Assembly: GCA_033297205.1 (NCBI GenBank)
Contig: MU859216.1
Coordinates: 22,337-86,336 of the forward strand
Direction of reading: 5' to 3'
Length of the DNA stretch: 64,000 nucleotides
DNA from: Pseudoneurospora amorphoporcata
Lineage: Eukaryota; Ascomycota; Sordariomycetes; Sordariales; Sordariaceae
The position numbers and the translations under genes were made by a program. The notes beneath the pieces are model-generated. The model saw nothing but the letters and a program-made list of their open reading frames with translations, was not told where the DNA came from and did no database searches. Positions 44,489 through 54,957 of this stretch are shown one piece after another (positions within the stretch are counted from its first letter, which is position 1; the number at the start of each line of letters is the position of its first letter).

Positions 44489-45592
44489 ATGCTTCGTCTC
44501 CGACCTACCGTCCTCGCCTTAACAATGGCAGAGGTCGAAGAAGTCGAGGACCGCCGTAGGGCCTACCGCCGAGTCAGCACCAAGAGGAAATGGCCCGCAC
44601 GCACACGCGCCTCTGAAAACGCGGCGTCGGTACCTTCATCCCCATCGCTGCCGGACTACATCGACAGCGATGAAGAGACAGACATCCACGACCATGACAG
44701 CGCAGAGCAACCTGTCCAGCTGCCCGTTTTGCCTGCCCGCTTCCCTGAAGAGCAAACCGAAGTGGTCCCCACTGCCCGGCCGCCGTGCCCCAATACCTCC
44801 TTTGACCAGCATAACTGCGAGCAGTCTGTTGATGGTGCTGGGGATGAGCGTGATCTCGACCAGCAGCCCCAAGCTAGCTCGTCTCGGAGTCAGCTGCCTG
44901 TCAGAACGCCTAGGACGTCGTTCGCTCGCCGTAGCAACAGAGACAGTGCCTGTACTTTCGAGCAATTCGAGCTTTCATTCCAGAACCTGAGCATCAGGAC
45001 CCGGACGGCTAGTCCCTCTTCTGCGGCCAAGTCTGCCTCTGCCGCTGCTCTTCCCCGCCATGGTAGCTCTCCCTCCGAACGCTTAACGCGTCTCGCCAGC
45101 GGCAGAACCCATACGCCAGCTGCGGCCACGCCTAGCAGCGTCAGTACCAGGCCTGCACCAGTCATCGAAACCCCTACGACACCGTCTCGAAGGCCCCCAA
45201 CCACGCCCAGGCCGCCCGCTACCACTCCGGCTAGGACCCCCGCAGCCTTCCGGGTCTACAATGACTCCCTTCCAGCCTCGTCGCAGCCTCGTACACCGCA
45301 GAACTTGCCCGAGGCTCGGCATCAGAGTCGACTACTCCGACAAGGGGCGTATACGGTGCCTGCCGGTTGGCGGGCCTCATTCTCGCAAGAGCAAAGGACG
45401 CCGACGACGAGTCGGGCGCAGAGGCAGGTGAGGCATGGGAGCAGAAGAGAGCCAAGTCCGCAGGGACTAAGGACTCCTGGGATGGTGGGATTGTATGGCG
45501 GCACGGAGAATCATACAGATGATGGGGTTGTGTTTGTTGATGTTAGGGGAGAAGGGGGTGTCGATGAGGAGGCGCCGCTGGCGCATATGTGA
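44489..45592 (+). CDS. Disordered protein with conserved short motifs, function unknown
   Basis: A single exon, 367 residues, rich in Ser, Pro, Thr, Arg and Ala, with no globular domain, membrane segment or signal peptide. A second ATG at 44525 (ACAATGG, good context) would remove 12 residues. Segments that look constrained rather than low-complexity are FEQFELSFQNLSIR (~155-168), FRVYNDSLPASSQPRTPQNL (~251-270) and TPGMVGLYGGTENHTDD (~330-346). This pattern of linear motifs is typical of regulatory or adaptor proteins, such as binding sites for kinases or the cell-cycle machinery. I do not recognise the family and make no functional claim. Confidence 0.75.
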   Translation: MLRLRPTVLALTMAEVEEVEDRRRAYRRVSTKRKWPARTRASENAASVPSSPSLPDYIDSDEETDIHDHDSAEQPVQLPVLPARFPEEQTEVVPTARPPCPNTSFDQHNCEQSVDGAGDERDLDQQPQASSSRSQLPVRTPRTSFARRSNRDSACTFEQFELSFQNLSIRTRTASPSSAAKSASAAALPRHGSSPSERLTRLASGRTHTPAAATPSSVSTRPAPVIETPTTPSRRPPTTPRPPATTPARTPAAFRVYNDSLPASSQPRTPQNLPEARHQSRLLRQGAYTVPAGWRASFSQEQRTPTTSRAQRQVRHGSRREPSPQGLRTPGMVGLYGGTENHTDDGVVFVDVRGEGGVDEEAPLAHM

Positions 45593-47105
45593 TGAAGTGG
45601 AAGCTTGAAGGGGTTGAAGGAAGATGCGACGATGATGCGCTGGTGGCTCTATGATGAAAGAAGTCGAGTGCGTTGGCTTTAGAATGCAGTACTTTAGACT
45701 AAGGGGCTAAGATGAAGAATGAGGTAATGGCTTGGCGGTGTCGGCGATGGGTGATGTGTGGTTGATGCATCGTGATTGCATTGTTGTTATCGAAAAGGCC
45801 AGGACAGCCGACAGTCCGCCACTCGTTGGAATTGATGAAGCTTTATCATTGTTAGATATATATATTTTTTTTGTTGATGGATACAACAAAAATACACTTA
45901 TAAAATAAGGGATCATCATGGCGAACTCCACCACTTGGGTGATGTTCAATCATGGACCAGCCAGCAGTCCTGACATGGCTCGCTCTTCAGGGTTCAGTTC
46001 TCCATTTTGTTACGTCGTGTGAAGCAAATTGGGCAACCAAGGCGGTGCACTCGCGCGAGTGAGGCTGGCTGGTGATGGAGGGCGATGGATAAAATGAATG
46101 GATTGGGACATGATTTGCAGGAAAGGGTTGTGTGTTTCGAGTCAAGTCGAGCCGAGCCGCCCAGTCGTGTCTGGGGATCTTGCGGGAGGGAACAGGATGG
46201 AGGGACGAAGATGGGAAGGGATTGACAGAGGCGAGGACGGCAGCTCTCACAACACAACTGAACCTGCACAACAACTCTGTTATCTGTTGCACAATTGGGG
46301 GAGCTTATCAGGCGGTCTGGGGTACCTAGGTACGAAGACTGGATACCTGCATGAAGGGTGCACGGACTTAAGCTGGGATGGCGTTTGCCGGCAGGCAAGA
46401 TATCAGCTGACCAGAAGCTGCATTTTGGGAAGGGGTGGAAATTTCGAAAGTGCGCCCAAGAGCGCACCACATCATTGGGTGATGCAGCCGGAGGGTGTCG
46501 AAAAAACGGGATGCAGGGGTATAAGATTTCCGCAAAGCGGAAAGTGCGACAGATTGAAAGTGGGGAAGCCCGCAAAGGAGTGGAGCCATTCACGGCACAA
46601 TAGAATCAGTCGGTTTGATGGAATCTGCCGCCCGGCCTCACCGGGGGAAGGAAAGAAGCGAGACGGCGGCTCTGACAGTGCACGAGCCACCTCACCTTCC
46701 AGGCTCGGTGACAATTTGGATTTCTGTGAGCAGACAGTCGCAATCCAAGTGGGGGCGGCCAACGCGGGCTTGGTTCCTCCAGAAAAAGGCGAGGCGGGTT
46801 GCCGGCCACCCTTTTCTGCCTTTTTGTCAACAAAGGGGGCAAACCGCCTGCCCTAGAAACATTGCTCTGCCAGGCTAACCGGTTTCGGAGCTACGAGATG
46901 TTCCGCACTTCTGCCCCAGAACCGGGTGGAACCAACAAGCCAATGAGATGGACTCCCTACTTTAGCTGTGGCCCGCTTTTTATCCTCCGAAAGCCAATTG
47001 GAGATCATTTAGGCGATTGCCGCACCCTGGCGTCCGCTAGGATGTACCTGAGTCCTGAGCAGGTTTGTACCTTTGTACCTGCACTGGATGCCCGCCGCGG
47101 CCTGT
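45593..47105. other. Intergenic region left of the hAT-like element
   Basis: About 1.5 kb without a supportable gene. A 252-codon frame (46098-46856) is open together with long frames on the other strand and has no family resemblance. GGTACCTAGGTAC occurs at 46321-46333. Confidence 0.45.
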
Positions 47106-47550
47106 GCTGCCGGTAGTGATAGTTAATTTCCGAAATTTTAGGATTCTTTCAGAATTTTTCAGAAATATGGAAATTCAGAAATTACCGCTAGTGAAAGTAA
47201 TCCGTGCACCCCCTAACCATCAATCGAATCTCACGATAACGAATGCGCCGGAATCGCTGAAGCTCTCGCAATAACCTCACGATGCCTCCTGTTCGAAACG
47301 AGGTAGTCTATCGCCAGTTCGTACTAGAAATGCGCCGCGCTCTGACGGTAACCCCGCTCAGCACACTCTAAAGATATCAGTCAAAATCAACACATTTGCA
47401 CCCAGATTACACTTAGAAATTTTTGTAACTCTACATTTCTGGTCACGTGCTGAAATCTTGGCGTAAATTTTAAGGTTTCTTTCATTTTTTTTCCTTTCTT
47501 TTCCTTACATTTCCCGTTGAAAGAATTTCCGTGCCATCACTAGCTGCCGG
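47106..47550. mobile_element. hAT-like non-autonomous element (MITE) with 8-bp target duplication
   Basis: The element body is 47114-47542 (429 bp). It is flanked by identical 8-bp direct repeats GCTGCCGG at 47106-47113 and 47543-47550. The ends are TAGTGATAG (left) and CCATCACTA (right), a 9-bp terminal inverted repeat with one mismatch; subterminal ATTCTTTCA words also recur inverted. An 8-bp target duplication with TAG...CTA ends is the hAT superfamily signature. The interior is AT-rich and has no transposase frame, so it must rely on an element elsewhere. Base composition differs sharply from the GC-richer flanks. Confidence 0.85.
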
Positions 47551-48484
47551 CAATACCTAGCAATGCTCGGTCATAGCGTCCCGTCCAATAGCCGCAACGC
47601 TTGACACAAGATGGCAGACCGTGCCAGCCGGCAGCTGTGCGCCCTGTCAGCTCGATTGCCTTTTCCGTCTGCCTTTCTCGTGCCATACACACAAGAGAGA
47701 CAACCCTCGCCATGCTCTTGCAGTCTCGCACCCTCGCGCGCCTCCAGCTTCCACACACAATGGATCACAGACCACGGTCCACGCCCGCGTCCACGACGGA
47801 CCTCCAAAACGGTCTAGGATGGCCTGGGGTCTGAGGTCTCGCAGGTCCCCGTCTTCTGCCTCTCTTTTTGCTCTCCCACATTTCGCCGCCTGCATCCCCA
47901 TCCCTCACACAGTGACCTGCTACTTCAGTTTTCTACTTTCTCTTCCATCTCTTTTCCCCAGTTCTGTGATCTCTCCATTCTTTTTTCTACACACCCTCCT
48001 CCACCAACTTTTCCCTCTTCTTCCGTCCCATCCCCTTCTTCTCTTTTCTTCCTCACCCACTCTCACTTATATTACCAACACCATCCTTCCTGATCACGAG
48101 GCTCCTAACGATACTATAAGACCTCCCGGTCCCTCCTGTCCTCCTCCTCGTCGTCTACTACAGGCCACCTCCAGCCTGCTCATCTATCAACCATCTCTTA
48201 CTCTGGCTTATACCCACCAATCTTGGCGCCAGCTTATACCATCACTTAAGAATACACCTTGGCTCGTAGGACGTTCAAGTCCTCGCCTACCTACCACAAC
48301 ACCTCACCCTCCCTCTTCTGGCCATCTACATTGATACCCTCCGGCCAATTCTTTTCTCTAGACGTTGTCGTCTACACTTGGAATCATATCACCAACGCGT
48401 CTGATCTGACTAGTGCCGGATCACCTGCGTCTTACACGCCCTCACCTTACACGTTTACCGAGTGCTCAACAGGTACCACCCATC
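47551..48484. promoter_or_regulatory. Promoter and long pyrimidine-rich leader region
   Basis: About 930 bp from the hAT-like element to the next start codon. Pyrimidine-rich tracts (47930-48180) suggest a transcription start zone and long 5' UTR. An upstream in-frame ATG at 48413 and a 237-codon frame at 47621-48334 were judged non-coding for lack of protein-like composition. Confidence 0.4.
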
Positions 48485-49402
48485 ATGCCGTCTTTCGACC
48501 GCTACTACGCCTCCTCGTCGCCCGTCGTCACCATGCCAGCACAGGTCGCCCACAACTTCTCGTTTGGCAAGTCCTATCTGGACCAGCAAGCCTCGCTCAG
48601 CCAACCCGTCTTATGGCCCCAACTCCTCCGCAACTGCTCCGCGGCCGGCCGCAAACGCTCGCGCGATGAAGCCGCCGTCAACCTCGACCCTCCTGAGAAG
48701 ATTGTCGAGCCCGTCATCAAGGAGTCGGAAGACGAATGGGTCTATGGCCCTGGCATGACGCTCATCAGAAAGAAGTCCGGATACGTCGCAGATGCCAGCA
48801 GTCAATCCGGCACTTGGGTCGACGAGAAGGCTCAACTCGAAGCGGCGCGCAAGTCCGAAGAGGCTCTCAGCTTGCAGCAACAAATGTCCCAAGAAAGACC
48901 ATCCCTGCGCAGCCACAAATCGCAACGGCTCGACCCTCGCTCCTCCAACAGCAATCTCTCCAGTCGCGGCGGCAGCCCATTGCGCGACACTTCCAACACA
49001 ATGACCGCCTCATTGGATTCGTTGGCCGGCCCAATTGTTGACGACTTCACCGTTCATCTCGGCATCGGCTGGGCCCGAATCCCCGAAAGCAAGCAACCCG
49101 CAGCTCGTGGTTGGGCGCGCTACATCGAAAACCACTACCCCGTCACCAATGCCAAGATTCTATTGGAAAGCCATGGCCTGGAGGCGTTCCTGGTTGAGGC
49201 TACCGAAGGGTACTTCCTATTCGCCGAGAACCTTCGTCAAGGGCGACTTGTCAGCAAGACTGCCGACGGCATGCTTCAAAATCTCAAGGGAGCACCGCCT
49301 GTTTTCGATGGCCCTGTCACCATGGATGCCTCTCAAACGACCAGGCCCACCAATGCTGGCCCATCCATCTTTGATGTTGCCAACGAGATGGATATGAGTT
49401 AG
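48485..49402 (+). CDS. Conserved fungal protein of unknown function
   Basis: A single exon of 305 residues, starting at ATG 48485 (ATCATGC, in MPSFDRYYASSSP). An in-frame ATG at 48413 would add 24 unconvincing residues. The N-terminal half has RKRSRDEAA (basic, NLS-like), KESEDEWVYGPGMTLIRKK and SQSGTWVDEKAQ, which look like a conserved segment. The C-terminal third, from DDFTVHLGIGWARIPESK through ENHYPVTNAKILLESHGLEA and TEGYFLFAENLRQGRLV, reads as a small globular alpha/beta domain. No transmembrane segment is seen. A nuclear location is inferred only from the basic motif. Family not recognised. Confidence 0.8.
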   Translation: MPSFDRYYASSSPVVTMPAQVAHNFSFGKSYLDQQASLSQPVLWPQLLRNCSAAGRKRSRDEAAVNLDPPEKIVEPVIKESEDEWVYGPGMTLIRKKSGYVADASSQSGTWVDEKAQLEAARKSEEALSLQQQMSQERPSLRSHKSQRLDPRSSNSNLSSRGGSPLRDTSNTMTASLDSLAGPIVDDFTVHLGIGWARIPESKQPAARGWARYIENHYPVTNAKILLESHGLEAFLVEATEGYFLFAENLRQGRLVSKTADGMLQNLKGAPPVFDGPVTMDASQTTRPTNAGPSIFDVANEMDMS

Positions 49403-52400
49403 AGAGCGTCACATTGCGATCTCATTCCTTCAATCTTCGATCTGGGCTGTTTTTCTGTGGTTGGTTGGCGTTACTAGGGGACTGGGCAACATGCGTTTCA
49501 GGCGTTGATTGGCGAACGACAAAAGAGGTCACGACCGGCATGGCCAATGCGTGGTTCAACGACTTGCCAGCGATTGCGATTTTTCTGCAATTCTTTTGAT
49601 CAACATCTTTTATCCGAACTGACTTGAATGTTTTTTTCCTATCTTTTACGCAAACGGTTTACGAGGTTTTTCTTTCCCACTTTATGTTTCGGTTCGACCT
49701 TTTTCTGGTTTCCGACAAACAAGCGATTCGGCGGCAAATCCGGGGTAACTTTTCTAGGGGTTTCATGGAATGAGCGCGGCGAGATTAAGCGAACGCGCAA
49801 CGCCAAGGCGAACTGTATCTGTAAGAATAGAAGTTAAAATCAAGCAAACAAAGTATTGAGCAAGCAAGCAAGGTTGTCGTGATTGGTTCCTTGAGTTGTT
49901 TATGCAAAGTGAAGCTAGTGAAGATAGCTGGCGAAAAGACCAGGCGGTGAGTAGGATAAGACAAGCGAGCGGATCCCAACCTCGAGCTTCCCGTCTTCTT
50001 CAATCGGAGCTTCAAATGCCAAGTCAAAGTGAAGCCTGATAATGGCTCTCTGCGAGCGAAATGCATCCACATGTTGATGTCAGTGGTCTTGGGATGTCCT
50101 TGGCGTGCGATCCCGACTAGCCTCATCTTTCGAAGTTATTGACGTTGCTCACGATGGCGGACATGGAAGGTTATAAAGTTGGGTTTCCATGGGATCGGAT
50201 GAATAAAAAGCGATCTTTGCGTGGCTCTGCTTGTGCAATGAGCGTGCTCGGATGGCGCTTAGACAACGACCACGCGACGGATGAGGCTCGGCCCGTTGGT
50301 CCTCGTGATACAGTACATACCTAAGCGACGGCCATGCTCATACCTTGACTCCCGACTGCTGATTTGTAAAACTTGATTGCTCCAACAAGACGGGCAGTCC
50401 CAGTGGGAAGGGAAAAAAATACTGAGAGGAGATGCGAGGAGATTGGGTGGATTGGATGTGCTTTTGATGTTAGGTCCCGTCGCTGGGTCAAAGGAGCAGT
50501 TCGTCCTGAACAGTTAGTTACTCGACTAACTCTTTACGGGCAAAATTCTAATGTGCTCCTGTTAGGACGGAATCTGGGGTGTTTGTCAGAGGTATCTAAA
50601 TCGCATCCCGTCCTAGGCATTGACTGACTGACATGGATGGAACGACGCGGCGGGAGAACACCGACCGATGACAATTGATAAGGCAGTGACACCACCGCCT
50701 GCCCGTGCACAGAACAGACAAGACAGGGCATGGAAGACAAGACAAAACAGTAGCCTAGTCTTTCCCCTCCCTTACTTCTACTTCCATCTCTTTTTACCCA
50801 AGCCCTTTTCTTAGAACCATCGATCTTATCTGTGAAGGCTTTTTTTTGTGTCTGTCTCGGCCGGAAGCAGCATACCTAACGTTGGGACAAAGTTGGGGAT
50901 GGGTGGATGAACTTGTCTAATTTGTCTCCTCAGAATACAAGCCACTATCTGGACTCGGTGCGGGTAACCACACATGCATTCTCCGAGGGGCAACAGGGCA
51001 GCTTTTTCATTGTCCACGATGTGATAGAGTTGTCAGAAGCATGGTAGTTAGTTGATAAGTCGAATAAAGAGCTTCCGCTCGTCTACTACATATCCATCCG
51101 CGCCAACAAGTGGATGTCGACTTGGGCAGATAAAGAACTACATAAAGAAACGGCAACCAAGTTGAGAAACCTCCAAGATAAAGAGAAACGCGACTCGATG
51201 CGGAATCACTGCACTGCGTCAAAGAAGAACGACAAAATGCTGGTCTAGCGACAACCGCGACAAATCGTTGCCCTGTGCACCGCCATGGCCCCGCGAACGA
51301 TGGCGGTGCACTCTGCTGCAGGCTACCTCGCCCAGACCTGCTTTTGCATTGGCTGAAGCCACTACAGAAGAAGCTGCAGCGTTGATGTTTTCGTTTGGAT
51401 CATGTCAACAAAAACAAAACAAGAGGAACTGGAACAAGAGAAAGATGTGCCTCACGAGTCCCAGACTGAAGTTCTATGCATAGAAGGAAGCCCTTTGTTT
51501 TTATATCAATAAGTCCACTTTGAAGCTCCAACCGTTCGGGCGAACCAACCAACAACTTGAACCTTGGCTCATGCCATGATGGCATTCATTCAACAGCGTT
51601 TTTCTACTTTGTATACTTGACCTTCACTCTACCTTCTTTTGGAATTCGGTCCCCTCCAACAAACTTCCATTCAGACCGCAACTCCAACTCCAACTGCACT
51701 GCACTGCACTGGCGAGGCACACCAAACAGTTTTTCAACCAAGCATCTCATCGCGGCGGCCCTCCTGTCAATCGCACTCGCAGAAGACCTAGACCTAACAG
51801 CGGGAATCTCGCCTGTCAGTTCCACCACCACCACTCCTCCAACTGCTTCTACGAATAACGACTAGACCTAGTGAGTGGGTGGTATTTCCCCTGTCGCTGG
51901 TGGCGATATCGCCATCAATCGCCATCGACCATTGTCCTCGACACTGAACTAGTCTTTCTTCTTGGAAGACACCCCCTGGCATTTTTGATTTTGGGTGGTC
52001 TTCCCTTTCCCTTGTCGTTGAAAGATCTCGAAGAGCAAAGAGCAGCGAATGAGCAAGAATATTTGTGGGGCTGGAGTTAAAAGCACCGCGCTGCTGCACT
52101 CATCTGATTCGATTCACCTGAGGAGGACTTGGCGATTTACCCTGGATTTTCAAGACTGGATGCAACCGTCTTTTGCGTCCGGGGCGGTACTGTACTGTAC
52201 CTGATCTTGTTCCTGTTCCTGTTTTTGATTCTTGCTTTTTGCTTGGTCTCTTCTTCTTCTTTTTCCCTCCCGTCCTTGTTTCTTGCCCCTGCAGCTCTGT
52301 TTTTCCCTTGCCTTGCCGAATCTTGCACTTTGTTTTTGTTCTTTCCCTTTGTGTAAAACACGAGACGACGAGACGACGACGAAAAGACGAATCGAAGCAA

Positions 52401-52920
52401 GAGAGAGAGAGAGAGAGAGAAAGAAGCTGAAGAAACACAACACGCATCGCAGCGCATCGCAACGCGTACAACCGCATCCTCTCACATAACCTCAAAGTTG
52501 TACAGACAGCGGCGGCCGCGGACCAGGAACTCACAGTGTCACCCTACGGTACATGCGAGCGATATCGAGCGACGAGAAACCAGCCTCCTGCCCGCATCGC
52601 AGCGGCAGCATTGACCCCTCAGCTTAAATACCACCAACCACCCCGGCGGCGGCCCGGCAGCCAGCTGTCCATCCATTCATCCTTTCGACAAATTCGAGAC
52701 TCACCACTCACAAGCCAAGCGGACGGTGACGACGGCGACAAGGGAAGAAAGTGAGGCAGCCCAGCCTAGCTAGGGAAAGAAAGGAACATTTGCAGTCAAA
52801 GGGGTCCACAACCCAAGCATCCACTGACGCAGGGCATCTTCCCCTATCAGCGGGCCAGGCGACGGACAGCGCATCAGACCACGCTCCGCATTGCGACTTG
52901 CGACCCTCGACAAAAATCCC
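49403..52920. other. Long intergenic region, no gene recognised
   Basis: About 3.5 kb. It contains mixed short frames, a pyrimidine-rich block (52200-52350) facing a GA repeat (52403-52420), and CATCGCA repeats (52443-52460). The last several hundred bases are probably the 5' UTR of the BTB gene. No RNA gene or conserved frame was identified. Confidence 0.45.
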
Positions 52921-54957
52921 ATGGTCGCGCAGTACGGGTCCGGGCCCGGCGCTGCTGCTGCCGGCCTTGGTGTTGGCTCACTTGGAGTCGGCGGCGGCGA
53001 CCGGGATGTGTCGACATTGGCGATACGGGGAACATCCTCGGTCGTCGGCGGCGCTGGTGGCACCGGCGTGCGGGCCACACACCGGGACAGCTACAGCAGC
53101 CACCACGGCCATGGCCACGGTCACCACAGCAGCAGTAGCAACAACAACTTCAACTCGTCGCAATCGTACGTCTCATCACGAACCAAAAGATATAACCGGT
53201 CCCACGCCGGCGGCGCATCCTTCGTCCCGCAAAACGAGTTTCCCATCTTCAGCCATAGCGGCGATGTCGAGATCGTCGTGCGCGTCCCCTCCGGACTCGA
53301 GAACCGATACCTACTGCATCGACATATTTTGACGAGGTGTTCGGGTTTCTTCGAGGCCAGCACAAGCCAGGAATGGTCGAGGGCTCAAACGGTTTCGGGA
53401 GGAGGAGGAGGAGGAGTACCAGAGTTACCTGCGCCAGGCGGCGCATCAAAGAGTGGGAGCGGGAATGTGGCAGAAACAGGAACAATAGCAAGGACGACGC
53501 AGGACTCTGCACCAACAAAACGATGGCGATACGAACTCGACACTGGCACCGACGACAACGACATTCCCATGCTCGTCCAGAAAGAGGAATCTTCACCACC
53601 ACCACCAACACAGTCATCCATCTTTGGCAACGGCTCAGGGTCAGGGTCCTCAGGAAGCCGACACAGGAGTAACAGCCAAAAATCCACACACCAACCCAAC
53701 TCCTTCTTCCGCTCCGTCGCCAACCTCAGCCTCTCCCACTCATCCTCCTCCCATCGCAATCATCATAACGCTCCCCCACCAGCCCGCGAAGAACCCTCCC
53801 AAGCAGACCTCGACCTCCTCCGCGACTACGACAACCTCTTCCGCATCATGTACAACTACCCACCAACAATCGACCCCATCTCCCTCCCTGACGCCTACGT
53901 GCAGTGCAAGTCTCTCCTGCAGCTAGCAGACCAGTACGATGCCCTAGCGGTCGTCGGGCCGCGGGTGGATCACCACCTGCTACAATTCCAGTCGCGGCTA
54001 TGGCGGCAGATAGCCAAATACCCCATCTCGTACCTTCGACTTGGGTACCTAGCAAGAAGCAAGGTCATCTTTCAGGAGGCGCTGATCCACGTTGTCGGGC
54101 AATGGCCCGCGGGCGAGAGGAGTATAAGAGCGGCGATGCCCGAGTCAGTGGTGGATATCATTGAGGATAAAGTCGATGAGCTCGAAGAGGTCGTTTCGCG
54201 GGTGGAAGCACGGCTTTTCCGGCTGGGACTAACGGGTCGCGGAGGAGAGCGCGTAGGTCCGGGGAACGGATACGTCGATTGGCTAGCTGTGTCATTTTTC
54301 AGGGAGTGGCTGGCGGAAAATACGTCCCCTCCTGCCTCCTCGGCAGAGTATCCATCATCTGCCAAACAACACCCACCTGCCATTCCGGAACGGACGCGAG
54401 GCGGACATCGAAGCAGCGGTAACAACAATAATAACGTCCCGGGGAGCAGCAGCAGACACAGACATAACTCCTCTTCCAGTGGTTCGGCATCAGGCTCCTC
54501 CGCCTCAGCAGCTGCCCGCAACAACAACAACGGCGACCCCTACGCTGCAAACGCACCCACCAATAATACCCCCGCCGCGCATTCATCCACAACCCCCCTC
54601 GCTACTCTTGGCCGCACGTTTCGTCTACTAGGTGGTTCACCAAAGGAATACCTAACCCACGATGACTGCAAGCGGTTTCTCAAACTCTCGCCAGAGTTGT
54701 ACAATAGGGATAATCTGCGCAGGTTCGAAAAGAGGATCGAGGAGCTCAAAGCTATGGCGAGGGAGGTGGTTAGGCCTTTGATGGGGAGCGGGTTGGAGTT
54801 GGAGATTTCTGGAAGTGGTGTACATCCGACGACTAAAGAGAGTAGTAGTGCAAATGGCGGGGCGAGTGGTGGTGGTGCGAGTAGTAGCGCTGTGCTTGGT
54901 TATTTGACTTGTACGACGGTTTATGATCGGGATTTACCTTGGGTGAGTTATGAATGA
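52921..54957 (+). CDS. BTB/POZ-domain protein
   Basis: A single exon of 678 residues from ATG 52921 (CCCATGG). The frame is open a little further upstream but contains no earlier ATG. Residues 1-100 are Gly/Ser/His-rich. The BTB domain begins near 114 with GDVEIVVRVPSG and YLLHRHILTRCSGFFEAS; a disordered insert (~150-290) interrupts it. It resumes with LLRDYDNLFRIMYNYPP, LLQLADQYDALAVVGPRVD and SKVIFQEALIHVVGQWP, to about 394. This is the arrangement of fungal BTB proteins of unknown role. The C-terminus has Ser/Asn runs and a helical FLKLSPELYNRDNLRRFEKRIEELK segment. A donor-like GTGAGT overlaps the last codons before the stop, so a further 3' exon cannot be excluded. BTB proteins often act as Cul3 adaptors or dimerising regulators; neither is shown here. 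Confidence 0.82.
   Translation: MVAQYGSGPGAAAAGLGVGSLGVGGGDRDVSTLAIRGTSSVVGGAGGTGVRATHRDSYSSHHGHGHGHHSSSSNNNFNSSQSYVSSRTKRYNRSHAGGASFVPQNEFPIFSHSGDVEIVVRVPSGLENRYLLHRHILTRCSGFFEASTSQEWSRAQTVSGGGGGGVPELPAPGGASKSGSGNVAETGTIARTTQDSAPTKRWRYELDTGTDDNDIPMLVQKEESSPPPPTQSSIFGNGSGSGSSGSRHRSNSQKSTHQPNSFFRSVANLSLSHSSSSHRNHHNAPPPAREEPSQADLDLLRDYDNLFRIMYNYPPTIDPISLPDAYVQCKSLLQLADQYDALAVVGPRVDHHLLQFQSRLWRQIAKYPISYLRLGYLARSKVIFQEALIHVVGQWPAGERSIRAAMPESVVDIIEDKVDELEEVVSRVEARLFRLGLTGRGGERVGPGNGYVDWLAVSFFREWLAENTSPPASSAEYPSSAKQHPPAIPERTRGGHRSSGNNNNNVPGSSSRHRHNSSSSGSASGSSASAAARNNNNGDPYAANAPTNNTPAAHSSTTPLATLGRTFRLLGGSPKEYLTHDDCKRFLKLSPELYNRDNLRRFEKRIEELKAMAREVVRPLMGSGLELEISGSGVHPTTKESSSANGGASGGGASSSAVLGYLTCTTVYDRDLPWVSYE

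Noticed and set aside
46098..46856. 252-codon open frame on the + strand
   Set aside because: Long frames are open at the same time on the opposite strand, the translation is rich in Trp, Cys and Gly with no domain, and no leader or intron structure supports it.
47290..47330. tRNA-like TTCGAAAC B-box word
   Set aside because: No matching A-box, anticodon arm or acceptor stem; it lies within the hAT-like element.
50560..50620. Weak inverted TAGGACGG / CCGTCCTA pair as a third small element
   Set aside because: Arms of only about 8 bp and no target duplication; could be chance.
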